Source: Candidatus Chloroploca mongolica (GTDB taxonomy: Bacteria > Chloroflexota > Chloroflexia > Chloroflexales > Chloroflexaceae). Taken from it: a stretch of 58,756 nucleotides of DNA. Both the position numbers and the translations under genes were made by a program. The notes under the pieces are model-generated. The model worked only from the letters and a program-made list of their open reading frames with translations, searched no databases and had not been told where the DNA came from. Numbering within the stretch: position 1 is the stretch's first letter; each line of letters opens with the position of its first letter. Below are positions 43,190 through 51,154 of the stretch, piece after piece. The stretch lies in NCBI RefSeq assembly GCF_004762035.2, contig NZ_SIJK02000004.1:146772-205527 (forward strand), written 5' to 3'.

Positions 43190-46100
43190 ATGGATAGCAA
43201 TTCGCAATCAGGTGGTCGACATGGTGGGGGCGATCTTGTTACCGCCCTGCAACAGATTGCCCGCCAACGCACGCGCAACGAATCTCCGTTGCTTGCCGTG
43301 CAAACCTTTGCGAAACGTGCAGGGGTGCGCATTTCCCACTTGCCGATTCACCAGCATCTGGAACAGGCCTGGATCCGTGTTGTTGGTGAACCGTTTCATC
43401 AGCATCAGGCGCTGGCGCTCGCGTCTTTGCGTCGTGGTGAACCGTTGGCTCTTATGGGCGGCGCTTCTGCCGAGCAAACGCTCTCGCTGCTGCTGACGGA
43501 GTATGTGCGTGACACTTCCCCTTCGACTGCGCTGGTGCTGGTTCCCGATGATCTAAGCGCAACCCATTATGCTGCCGATCTCGTCCGGTTGACCGCAGCG
43601 TTACCCGAGCCGTTGCGTGTGGGTATCGCCGCCGGAGCCGGTGTGCGCAACGCGATGGCGGCTCAGGTGATCGTGGCGACGCCTGCAATGCTGCATCAGC
43701 GCCTCTTGCGTCACCATGATCGCGCCTGGATGGCCTTCTGGTCGCGGTTACGCACGGTGGTTTTACTCAGCGCTCATGCCTATACCGGTGTTGCTGCCGC
43801 CCACCTTGAGGCTCTGTTGCTCCGCGTGCGCCGCTTGAGCCCCGCAGGTGCCAGCCTCCAGTATATGGCAACGATGGCTCCTGTTACCGGGGGAGAAGAG
43901 GCGCTCGCTACGATGAGTAGGGTCGCCTGGCGTGTTATTTCCGCCCACGATACCCTCTCACCAGAGGTGACGCTCGCAGTCTGGCGCACGGGTGCCGAGC
44001 GGATGCGCGATCTCGTGGCGCTTACCCTTGGTCTCGCTCGTACTGCAACCTCGCTTCATGTGACCTGCCCTCCGTTTGAATTGGCGCTTGTGCAGTCGGT
44101 TGTCGGTCAGGATGAACCAGCGGTGAGTCTCGGCTTGTATGCAGTACCTGCCGATGTGCAGATCTTTCCTAGTCTGAGTGGTGTTGCTGCATCACTCCGT
44201 GCAGCGCTGGATCGCACACGGTTGATTGTCTTGATGCTAGGTGATGATCCTGCGGAGCATATGCTCGTACGTATGGCAATGCAGGATCAGTTTCCTTTGC
44301 TCGATGGTCAACCTCCTGCCTGGATTGTTGCCCCTGGCAATAGCTATATCGAGGCCCAGCATCTGCTGTGTGCCGCTAGCGAGCAGCCGTTGCAAGTCGC
44401 TGAAGTGGTGGAAGAGTGGCAGTCAATGCCTATTGTGCAGCATTTGCAACAGCAGGGTCGGCTCCGTATCTTGCCAGGATCGGCCCAGATGTGGCAACCT
44501 GCTGCTGGGCCGCAAGATCCCTATGCTGCTTTCACTGTGCAGAGCGTTGAGGGTGAAGTCGCCCGTCTTGTGAGCCCACAGGGTGCGGATCTCGGTTCGG
44601 TCACGATGACGCTGTTTGATCGCTGGGGTGCGGTCAATGCGGTCTTGCCTCCCTTTGGCCGTGGCTATCGTGTGCTCGAGCGCGATGACGTAAACCTTGT
44701 GCTGACGTTGAGTACGGCCTATGAGGCGCGCCGTACGATGCCGCTGCGCCGGTGTAGTGTGCATGTGCGCGAGCGCCGTGAACAGCGTGTGATCCGTGGC
44801 CTCGACGTCGCCTGGGGGCGGGTAACCGTTGATGAGGAGATCTATGCCCTGCGCGAAGTCAATGCCAGCAATGCGATTACGCAGGTGCCGTTGGCCGAGC
44901 CAATTATGGGGAAGTGGACCGCCCCGGCGCTCTGGATTGATCTGGTAAACGGGATCATTGCCGAGGGCCAGGTGATGGGTTGGTCGCTCGTGATGGCGCT
45001 GCCGCTTGCTACCCTTGCCTCGATCTACGATCTTGTGCCTGCGTATGATGAAGAAGCCCGCAGGCTCTATTTTGTTGATACCGAAGCAGGTGGCAATGGG
45101 GTCGCCTACTGGCTCTATCAGGCGCTTGAAACGCTCTTGCCACTTGCCTATGATATTGTGAATCAGCGCGGCCTTGATCCGCTCTTCGAGCCGGTGGCTC
45201 GTGCCGATAAGGATTGGTTACTTGCCCTGCTTGCCGGTGGGCAGACAGTTGCGCCGCCCCAGCCACGTTCGGTCGTGCGCCCTCAGTCGGTGCCACCGCT
45301 ACCTCCCCAGTCTTCGTCCCCTGCCCGTTCGCCGAATCGTCCAACAGCGATCCCTCCGACCGATGTGCGGCGTGCTGTAGTGTCACCCCCGCCCCCGCCG
45401 GGTGGGGAGGCGTCGGTGCGTGGGGCGTCAGGTGACCCGCCTGCGCCAGTGCGAGAGGGATTGCCCGGCCCGTTGGGTGGCGTGGCGTCGGTGCGTGGGG
45501 TGTCAGGTGAGCCGCCTGCGCCGGTGCGCCAGGAGTTGCCTGGCCCGCCGGGTGGAATGGCGTCAGACGAGCCGCCTGCGTCGGTGCGCCAGGAGTTGCC
45601 TGGCCCGCCGGGTGGAATGGCGCCAGACGAGCCGCCTGTGTCGGTGCGCCAGGAGTTGCCTGGCCCGCCGGGTGGAATGGCGTCAGGCGAGCCGCCTGCG
45701 TCGGTGCGCCAGGAGTTGCCTGGCCCGCCGGGTGGAATGGCGCCAGACGAGCCGCCTGTGTCGGTGCGCCAGGAGTTGCCTGGCCCGCCGGGTGGAATGG
45801 CGTCAGGCGAGCCGCCTGCGTCGGTGCGCCAGGAGTTGCCTGGCCCGCCGGGTGGCGTAAGTGGGCCGGGTAGCGAAGCGTCGCTGCCCATCGCGCCGGG
45901 AACACCTGCTGACAAACCGGATCAGGAACGTGAGTCTCCACCGCCGCCCCGGACACGTTCGTCAGGAAAAGCTCGGACGTCTTCGTCTGCACGTAAACAG
46001 CCAAAGTCAGATGCGAATGCGGCTACGCCAGAAGAAGAAGGCACGGCTCCGAGCATGCCACGTAGTCGCCGTGCCGATCAATCTTCGCGTCCACGTACGC

Positions 46101-46495
46101 AGGCTGGAGAGCCTTCCAAAGCTAATCCTCCAGCGAGCCCACCTGCGCGACCTGTGCCACCACAAGAACCGCCTGCGCCACCACAAGAACCACCACCCGT
46201 TATGCCTGACGCTGCCGCGATGGTGGAACGGCTACGGCGTATGCGTCAGCAGCAGGAAGCCCAGAAGCAGAATCCAACGACACCATCTCTGCCATCTTCG
46301 TCGAGGTTCGACCCGATTGAACCGCGTTTTCTCCCAGGTGACCAGGTGCTCTGCAATCCTTATGGGGAAGGCGAGGTTCTTGCCAGCCGGATCGAGGATA
46401 ACCGTGAAATTCTTGTTGTCGCCTTTCCCATCTATGGACATCTCACGATTGATGCCATCGTGAGTGCGGTACGTCTTGTTCAGGCACGCAGCTGA
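43190..46495 (+). CDS. Catalytically degenerate MrfA/YprA-like helicase with Pro-rich repeats and UvrD-type Tudor domain
   Basis: An 1101-residue protein. Residues 60-680 follow the motif order of MrfA/YprA SF2 helicases: HQHQALAL (70-77, Q-like), MGGASAEQTL (89-98, where an active enzyme has GKT), LVLVPDDLSATHYAADL (Ia), VATPAMLHQRLLRHHDRAW (Ib), VVLLSAHAYTGVAAAHLEAL (190-209, in place of DExH-YRG), QYMATMA (III), NSYIEAQHLLCAASEQPL, and a DUF1998-like end without its cysteines. Residues about 685-1035 are Pro/Gly/Glu-rich with 20-residue repeats (EPPASVRQELPGPPGGMA), then basic. Residues 1043-1101 resemble the PcrA/UvrD C-terminal Tudor domain (PGDQVLCNPYGEGEVL). Without Walker lysine or DE it should not hydrolyse ATP; a scaffold role in repair or at RNA polymerase is inferred. 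Confidence 0.75.
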   Translation: MDSNSQSGGRHGGGDLVTALQQIARQRTRNESPLLAVQTFAKRAGVRISHLPIHQHLEQAWIRVVGEPFHQHQALALASLRRGEPLALMGGASAEQTLSLLLTEYVRDTSPSTALVLVPDDLSATHYAADLVRLTAALPEPLRVGIAAGAGVRNAMAAQVIVATPAMLHQRLLRHHDRAWMAFWSRLRTVVLLSAHAYTGVAAAHLEALLLRVRRLSPAGASLQYMATMAPVTGGEEALATMSRVAWRVISAHDTLSPEVTLAVWRTGAERMRDLVALTLGLARTATSLHVTCPPFELALVQSVVGQDEPAVSLGLYAVPADVQIFPSLSGVAASLRAALDRTRLIVLMLGDDPAEHMLVRMAMQDQFPLLDGQPPAWIVAPGNSYIEAQHLLCAASEQPLQVAEVVEEWQSMPIVQHLQQQGRLRILPGSAQMWQPAAGPQDPYAAFTVQSVEGEVARLVSPQGADLGSVTMTLFDRWGAVNAVLPPFGRGYRVLERDDVNLVLTLSTAYEARRTMPLRRCSVHVRERREQRVIRGLDVAWGRVTVDEEIYALREVNASNAITQVPLAEPIMGKWTAPALWIDLVNGIIAEGQVMGWSLVMALPLATLASIYDLVPAYDEEARRLYFVDTEAGGNGVAYWLYQALETLLPLAYDIVNQRGLDPLFEPVARADKDWLLALLAGGQTVAPPQPRSVVRPQSVPPLPPQSSSPARSPNRPTAIPPTDVRRAVVSPPPPPGGEASVRGASGDPPAPVREGLPGPLGGVASVRGVSGEPPAPVRQELPGPPGGMASDEPPASVRQELPGPPGGMAPDEPPVSVRQELPGPPGGMASGEPPASVRQELPGPPGGMAPDEPPVSVRQELPGPPGGMASGEPPASVRQELPGPPGGVSGPGSEASLPIAPGTPADKPDQERESPPPPRTRSSGKARTSSSARKQPKSDANAATPEEEGTAPSMPRSRRADQSSRPRTQAGEPSKANPPASPPARPVPPQEPPAPPQEPPPVMPDAAAMVERLRRMRQQQEAQKQNPTTPSLPSSSRFDPIEPRFLPGDQVLCNPYGEGEVLASRIEDNREILVVAFPIYGHLTIDAIVSAVRLVQARS
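45541..45860 (+). repeat. 60-bp tandem repeats in the Pro-rich linker (120-bp higher-order unit)
   Basis: Five 60-bp units run from 45541 to 45840, with a partial sixth. Units 2+3 (45601-45720) are identical to units 4+5 (45721-45840) over 120 bp, and single units differ at only a few positions. Each codes 20 residues (PGPPGGMA, then [S/P][D/G]EPP[A/V]SVRQEL), so frame is kept. Degenerate copies extend upstream to about 45410. Confidence 0.97.
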
Positions 46496-46499
46496 TGTG

Positions 46500-46973
46500 T
46501 CATAACGTATGATCGCTGACAATCACCCCATCGGCATCAGCATAGAGATGCGCACCTGGCTTGAGGGTAAGACCGGCGAGGTGCAGCGTTCCGCCGCGTA
46601 TTCCCTGACCTCGTTTGATACTGCGCCGTGGATGCGGAGCGAGGGCCAGGATCCCCAGGGGCATATGTGCAAGGTCTTCGGTATCACGGACACAACCGTG
46701 AATCACCACACCGGCCCATCCATTTTTTACTCCCAGGGCCGCTAACTGGTCACCGAGCAACGCACAACGTAGCGACCCGCCGCCATCAACAACGAGCACA
46801 TGGCCTTCACCGGGTTCTTCGAGGATCGTACGCACAAGCGCATTATCTTCAAAGACCTGCAGGGTTTCGATTGGCCCACTAAAGATGGTTACCCCACCAA
46901 AATGGCGCCACATTGGTTCACCGACCTGCACCTCGGGATTGGCGTCGGAAAGATCAGTCGTTTTGAACGTCAT
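46500..46973 (-). CDS. RraA-family protein (HMG/CHA aldolase-like or RNase E regulator-like)
   Basis: A 157-residue member of the RraA fold: begins [20 protein letters not shown], has [20 protein letters not shown] (the central conserved block), [14 protein letters not shown] with the Arg-Asp pair that binds metal/substrate in the aldolases, and a C-terminal [15 protein letters not shown]. The family includes the E. coli RNase E inhibitor RraA and class II 4-hydroxy-4-methyl-2-oxoglutarate aldolases; the R-D pair is compatible with aldolase or oxaloacetate decarboxylase activity. It lies 21 nt downstream of the AAC(3)-like gene with AAGGAGGAG before its ATG, so they form an operon. Confidence 0.92.
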   Translation of the reverse strand: MTFKTTDLSDANPEVQVGEPMWRHFGGVTIFSGPIETLQVFEDNALVRTILEEPGEGHVLVVDGGGSLRCALLGDQLAALGVKNGWAGVVIHGCVRDTEDLAHMPLGILALAPHPRRSIKRGQGIRGGTLHLAGLTLKPGAHLYADADGVIVSDHTL

Positions 46974-46994
46974 TGACTCCTCCTTCTTCCATAT

Positions 46995-47858
46995 CTATTT
47001 CCCCCTCCCCGCCTCTGCGTTAAAACCGTCTCTCTCGTCAATCCGCAACCGTTCCATCCAGGCTATCGCATAATCAACGAGGGGACGTTGTGGCACCAGG
47101 ATACCCGTCCCTACGCCCACGGTACCGCGTTGTTCGAGGCCAGTAGCCTCGGCAAAATCAGCCCCGATCTGGGCAAAATCGTGGTCATTCCAATCAAGAT
47201 CAGTCCATGTCACCCATTGCCGTTGCCCATCCAGCATCACCGGTGCTCCCGTCATAATCGTTTGTTTTTGCGGAAAATTGGCGCGGTACTCGGCCAGGTG
47301 GAGCGACGTATTGTTAGCGTGGCCGACACCGAGCAGCAGCACAAAACCAGCGCGATCATACAAGCGAGCTAGTGGTGAGCCTTCGCCGAGATTGACGTGA
47401 TACGTATGATCGGCCACAATCCACTCGGCGTGGCGACCCCATGCAGCAAATGAGACCTGAGGATGCTGACTCCGTACGACTCCCGGTTGACGACGAAAGG
47501 TTTCGGCGATCGTCCCCATCCGGCGTGAAGGAGTGAGCGCCGGATCATAGGCGGGCATATGGTCACGGATCACAGGCCACCAGGGTTCGGGGACGGGTGG
47601 AGCGACCCAGGCCGCAGGATCGGAAAGATCGGCGCTATGGGTTGGCATCACCAGGGTGCCACCGCTTCCCAGAACCTCTTCGAGGGCCAGGATCACCGCA
47701 ACCGGCCCCCCACAGACCCACCCCAAGCGACTCAAACTCGCATGCACCAGCACGGTCATACCTGCTTGCAGGCCGAGTCTACGCAGATCGTCACAGAGCG
47801 TGGCAACCGTAACAGGCATACCATCTGACTGACGTATTGCTTCTTCCTCGCGCATCAT
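46995..47858 (-). CDS. AAC(3)-family N-acetyltransferase
   Basis: A 287-residue antibiotic-NAT family protein: [78 protein letters not shown], and [18 protein letters not shown] with the conserved His-Glu pairs. The founding members acetylate aminoglycosides at N3 with acetyl-CoA, but many chromosomal homologues (YokD-like) have unknown natural substrates, and resistance should not be inferred. Upstream, TTGACA occurs but no well-spaced -10; the ATG lacks a clear ribosome site, so the start is less certain (an in-frame Met at codon 14 is the alternative). Confidence 0.9.
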   Translation of the reverse strand: MMREEEAIRQSDGMPVTVATLCDDLRRLGLQAGMTVLVHASLSRLGWVCGGPVAVILALEEVLGSGGTLVMPTHSADLSDPAAWVAPPVPEPWWPVIRDHMPAYDPALTPSRRMGTIAETFRRQPGVVRSQHPQVSFAAWGRHAEWIVADHTYHVNLGEGSPLARLYDRAGFVLLLGVGHANNTSLHLAEYRANFPQKQTIMTGAPVMLDGQRQWVTWTDLDWNDHDFAQIGADFAEATGLEQRGTVGVGTGILVPQRPLVDYAIAWMERLRIDERDGFNAEAGRGK

Positions 47859-47998
47859 GTGTGTGCTATCCTAGTTATTGGTCTGTCAACGAAATTTCCC
47901 GCCTAGTTAGGCCAATTCCCGTTGACCATGCTGGATGTACGTTGCTGGGCATCCTACACGGTGATGAGGAGCGGCGCAAGCCAATACCCGTAACGGGG
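47859..47998. other. Intergenic region between AAC(3)-like gene and amidase gene
   Basis: 140 bp. Contains TTGACA on the minus strand (47886-47891), facing the AAC(3)-like gene, and the small dyad CCCGtaaCGGG (47988-47998) right after the amidase stop, a weak terminator candidate. Confidence 0.35.
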
Positions 47999-49423
47999 TT
48001 AGATCATGGCTGGTTGGTGACGATAGTAGCCAGTTGCCTGCTCGAACGCATACCCGAGTTGGAGCACGAGGCGTTCATCGCGGGGACGCCCAACAATTTG
48101 CAGGCCTACAGGCAAGCCGGTGGAAGTAAAGCCACCGGGTACGGCCAGGGCGGGTTGCCCGGTCACGCTGATCCAGTAGCACGAGCGCATCCACTCGATA
48201 TAGTTTTGCATTGGCACCCCATTGATCTCAGTCACATAGGGTTGTTCGATCGGAAATGGCGGAACCTGGCTCACCGGCAAGACCATCGCATCATAGCGGT
48301 TGAAGAAAGCCCGCATATGGGCGAGCAGTTGACTATGCTTGCGCATCGCCTGACCGATCGCTGGCCCTCGCAACTGCTGACCAGCCTCGATATTCCAGAT
48401 CACCGTGTCTTTCATCTGGGCACGATGCTCTTCAAGCAAGTTGCCCAGGCTCAATTCAAAGTGCAAAGCGCGTAGGGTCACAAAGATCTCATCGGCATCG
48501 CTCAGGTCAGGATGCGCATCTTCAACAAAACATCCAAGGCTTTCGAAGATCGAACGTTGGGCCGCAAAGACCGTGGCGACCTCGTGATCCACTGGCAACC
48601 CACCGAGATCCGGTGCCCATGCGATGCGCAGACCGTGGAGATCGCTTGCCAGCGGTTCGCGGAAGGATGCGCCGGGTTCATCGAGCGACAGCGGTGCCCG
48701 TGGATCTGGCCCTGCGATCGCCGAGAGCATCAGGGCGGCATCGCTGACGGTGCGCGCCATCGGCCCAACCACCGACAGTGGCATATATGGAGCTAGGTCA
48801 GGCCACACGGGGACTCGTCCTGGGGTTGTGCGAAACCCAACAATATTGCAAAAACTCGCTGGATTGCGCAGACTCCCGCCCATATCTGAGCCATCGGCCA
48901 GGGGTAACATTCTGCAAGCTAAGGCGACGGCAGAACCCCCACTGCTCCCGCCACATGTTTTATCCAGATCATAGGGGTTGCGTGTGGCGCCAAAGACGGC
49001 ATTGAACGTCTGGGAACCAGCCCCAAACTCGGGGGTATTCGTTTTGCCAACCGTAATCGCACCGGCCCGCTTCAGGCGTTCAACAATCAAGGCATCAAAA
49101 ACCGGGACATAATCGGCAAAGATGGGGGAACCGTAGGTTGTGCGTAGCCCTCGTGTTTCTGTCAGATCCTTGTGCGCCACAGGTAGGCCGTACAATGGTG
49201 CCTCTTGGGACGAGGGGGCTGTCCCGTGAGCGAGGGCTTCATCATACGAGCGAGCAATGGTTAACGCACGTTCAGGGATACATGTCACAAGCGCATTGAC
49301 CTGAGCATTCAGCCGATCAATGCGCTCGATGTGCGCTTTCATGACCTCAGTGCAACTCAGACGTCGTGCTCGCATATGCGTCGCGAGTTCAGTTGCCGTC
49401 ATCAAGCAGAGTTCTTCTGACAT
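47999..49423 (-). CDS. Amidase (amidase-signature/GatA-like family)
   Basis: A 474-residue amidase-signature enzyme with the Ser-cisSer-Lys triad: Lys85 (PVAHKDLTET), cis-Ser near 160 in CGGSSGGSAVALA, and nucleophile Ser184 in SDMGGSLRNPASFC. It hydrolyses amides to acid and ammonia. The standalone setting with no gatB/gatC, and the long C-terminal part (YIEWMRSCYWISVTGQPALAVPGG), point to a free amidase rather than the tRNA amidotransferase subunit. It is divergent from the DinB-SCP2 gene, with mirrored -10-like sequences between. Confidence 0.93.
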   Translation of the reverse strand: MSEELCLMTATELATHMRARRLSCTEVMKAHIERIDRLNAQVNALVTCIPERALTIARSYDEALAHGTAPSSQEAPLYGLPVAHKDLTETRGLRTTYGSPIFADYVPVFDALIVERLKRAGAITVGKTNTPEFGAGSQTFNAVFGATRNPYDLDKTCGGSSGGSAVALACRMLPLADGSDMGGSLRNPASFCNIVGFRTTPGRVPVWPDLAPYMPLSVVGPMARTVSDAALMLSAIAGPDPRAPLSLDEPGASFREPLASDLHGLRIAWAPDLGGLPVDHEVATVFAAQRSIFESLGCFVEDAHPDLSDADEIFVTLRALHFELSLGNLLEEHRAQMKDTVIWNIEAGQQLRGPAIGQAMRKHSQLLAHMRAFFNRYDAMVLPVSQVPPFPIEQPYVTEINGVPMQNYIEWMRSCYWISVTGQPALAVPGGFTSTGLPVGLQIVGRPRDERLVLQLGYAFEQATGYYRHQPAMI

Positions 49424-49441
49424 AGAGTCTTCCTACAGTGT

Positions 49442-49464
49442 TATACTACCCAGGTTATAGTATA
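49442..49464. promoter_or_regulatory. Divergent promoter dyad (amidase / DinB-SCP2)
   Basis: TATACTA (49442-49448) and TAGTATA (49458-49464) form a perfect inverted repeat in the 76-bp divergent gap. Each arm includes a -10-like hexamer, the right one merging into TATACAAT. The dyad could be overlapping promoters or an operator. Confidence 0.45.
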
Positions 49465-49499
49465 CAATCTGTAGAGACAGACGAAACACGATAGAACCT

Positions 49500-50489
49500 A
49501 TGCGCAAGCCAGAACAAAGCATTCCTTCTCCCCCTCATACACTTGAACCAGCCGCAACACCAGAGTCATCAGAGCCAGAACTTACCCCCGAGCAAATTGA
49601 AGCAGCGGCTGCCATGGCCCGCCTGGAAGATCGGAGCGGTGCCTTTACCTCAGTGACACTCGCTGCTGATCTGCTCGAGTTACGTGATATTTATCGTGGA
49701 ACCTTCGAGCGTACCCGTGACGAGGATTGGCTGCGGCGTTTGGGACGAAACGCAGAGGGTTGGACACGTCGTGAAGCCCTGGCATATGTCGAGGCGATGA
49801 CGCAAACGTATCATCTGGCGATCCTCGCGACGCTTGGCGGTGCTCCGTTGATTATCCCAGGCCTCAACCACCTTGATGAATTGCCAACATTTGCCCGCCA
49901 ACAGATCGAGGCGCGGGCTGAGGCTACCGAAGCCGAACTGATCGCTTCACTTGAGACAGCCTTCAGCGAGATCGCACGTATTGTTGGTCAACTTGGCCCT
50001 GAAGAATTAGGGCGTACGCAAGCTGTTCCATGGATGACGTCAGTTCCGACTGTAGCCGAGCTTGCTGGGGCTGTGCTGGCGAACGCGGGAGTACTATACG
50101 GATTGCATCTGGCGCTGGCCCGCTCACGCCCAACCTGGCTCTATTTTTCACCTGGCATGATGCGTCGTCAGTTGACGCGTTTGATCCATCTGATAGGGCT
50201 CAGTTACCGGATCAATCAGGGGGGCGAGCTGTATGCCACGATTGGGCTCAATATTGTTGGTCAGGGTGGTGGAAGTTGGTTCGTCCGTATCAGTGCAGAA
50301 GGTGGTATGGGTAAAATTGGGGTCGCACGTACGACCGATGTTACGCTGGAGATCGCGAGTGCGGATCTCTTTTGCCGGCTCGTGCTAGGTCAGGCTTCGC
50401 CGTGGCAGCATTGGTTGCGCCGCACGTTGCGGATAAAAGGCAACCTGCGCCTGGCCCGCAGGTTGCCTGCTTTGCTTATCCCTGGATGA
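49500..50489 (+). CDS. DinB-like / SCP2 sterol-carrier fusion protein
   Basis: A 329-residue protein I do not recognise as a named gene. After a disordered Pro/Glu-rich start (1-45), residues about 50-215 form a helical domain resembling the DinB/mycothiol-dependent isomerase four-helix fold (WTRREALAYVEAMTQTYHLA). Residues about 235-325 look like an SCP2 lipid-binding domain (GELYATIGLNIVGQGGGSWF, TTDVTLEIASADLFCRLVLG, LRRTLRIKGNLRLARRLPAL). DinB-type and SCP2 domains are joined in several actinobacterial and Chloroflexi thiol-dependent enzymes, so a lipid or thiol-related role is possible. The 3' coding end contains a 12-bp hairpin (50438-50468). Confidence 0.75.
   Translation: MRKPEQSIPSPPHTLEPAATPESSEPELTPEQIEAAAAMARLEDRSGAFTSVTLAADLLELRDIYRGTFERTRDEDWLRRLGRNAEGWTRREALAYVEAMTQTYHLAILATLGGAPLIIPGLNHLDELPTFARQQIEARAEATEAELIASLETAFSEIARIVGQLGPEELGRTQAVPWMTSVPTVAELAGAVLANAGVLYGLHLALARSRPTWLYFSPGMMRRQLTRLIHLIGLSYRINQGGELYATIGLNIVGQGGGSWFVRISAEGGMGKIGVARTTDVTLEIASADLFCRLVLGQASPWQHWLRRTLRIKGNLRLARRLPALLIPG
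50438..50468. terminator. Hairpin inside the 3' coding end of the SCP2 gene
   Basis: Perfect 12-bp arms AGGCAACCTGCG / CGCAGGTTGCCT with a 7-nt loop, ending 21 nt before the stop codon and followed by GCTTTGCTTATC. It lies between convergent genes and may serve the minus-strand gene at 50504 as terminator. Confidence 0.6.
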
Positions 50490-50503
50490 TTCATGTCTGA
50501 GTG

Positions 50504-51028
50504 CTAACGGCCTCCCTGTTGCTGGAGCAGGTGTTGCCGCTCTTCAGCGGTGAGCAGCATGAAGCTTTGTTCACGGTTGACATAGACCATCTCTTCATTC
50601 TTGATCCGTACAATCAAATCATTGGCACCATCACCATTGATATCTGCCAGGCGCATGGTGACTGGGGTCAGGTCTTCGCCTGCTCCAAACAGGTATGGCC
50701 CGGGCATGGTGCGTACCTGGTTGACGTCCCCACCAGGAATCTCGATAATCATCACTTGCCGATCAAGATTCAGGGCGATCAGGTGGGTGGGTGCCCCGGT
50801 CTCCTCGGGTCGTCCAACATGAGCTGTCAGATGATAGGTGCGTGGACGACCATATTGGACGTCGTCTATGGCAATGCGTACCCGGCTGACGATGCTGCTC
50901 AGCAAGACATAACTTGCAAGCAGAACGAGAATGCCTGTAATCAGATAGGCAAGATTGCCCGCATATCCGCTGGGCATGCTAAGCGGCCAGCGCCGCTCAG
51001 GGCGTAGTTCACGACTCTGGACAGCCAT
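50504..51028 (-). CDS. Membrane-anchored protein with FG-GAP/VCBS-like motif
   Basis: A 174-residue protein: a basic N-terminus, one membrane helix (AYLITGILVLLASYVLLSSI), then a beta-rich extracytoplasmic region with LADINGDGANDLIVRI, the calcium-binding DxNxDG-x-D pattern of FG-GAP/VCBS repeats. Only one repeat is obvious, so this is not a full propeller. The ATG at 51028 has GGAGGAGGG 8 nt upstream and its own good promoter (51101-51129). The function is unknown; surface location is likely. Confidence 0.75.
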   Translation of the reverse strand: MAVQSRELRPERRWPLSMPSGYAGNLAYLITGILVLLASYVLLSSIVSRVRIAIDDVQYGRPRTYHLTAHVGRPEETGAPTHLIALNLDRQVMIIEIPGGDVNQVRTMPGPYLFGAGEDLTPVTMRLADINGDGANDLIVRIKNEEMVYVNREQSFMLLTAEERQHLLQQQGGR

Positions 51029-51100
51029 CGTAGACCCTCCTCCAGGAATTGACACGGCACCATAACGGTCGTGTTTGGCTTTTGCGCTCTTCTGTGCTAA

Positions 51101-51129
51101 AGTATAGCAGAGGGAGGGGGTTGCGTCAA
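51101..51129 (-). promoter_or_regulatory. Promoter of the FG-GAP-like membrane protein
   Basis: Minus strand TTGACG (51124-51129), 17-nt spacer, TATACT (51101-51106), with TGC before the -10. Leader of about 65 nt. Confidence 0.7.
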
Positions 51130-51154
51130 GAACGAATTTTCGGATTTTATCAAT

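Noticed and set aside
45009-46004. 331-codon minus-strand frame and other frames through the 60-bp repeats
   Set aside because: The 60-bp period keeps all frames free of stops; the plus frame continues into the Tudor-like domain and is the real one.
46995-47858. Aminoglycoside resistance gene
   Set aside because: Family membership alone does not show resistance; there is no mobile element or resistance cluster around it.
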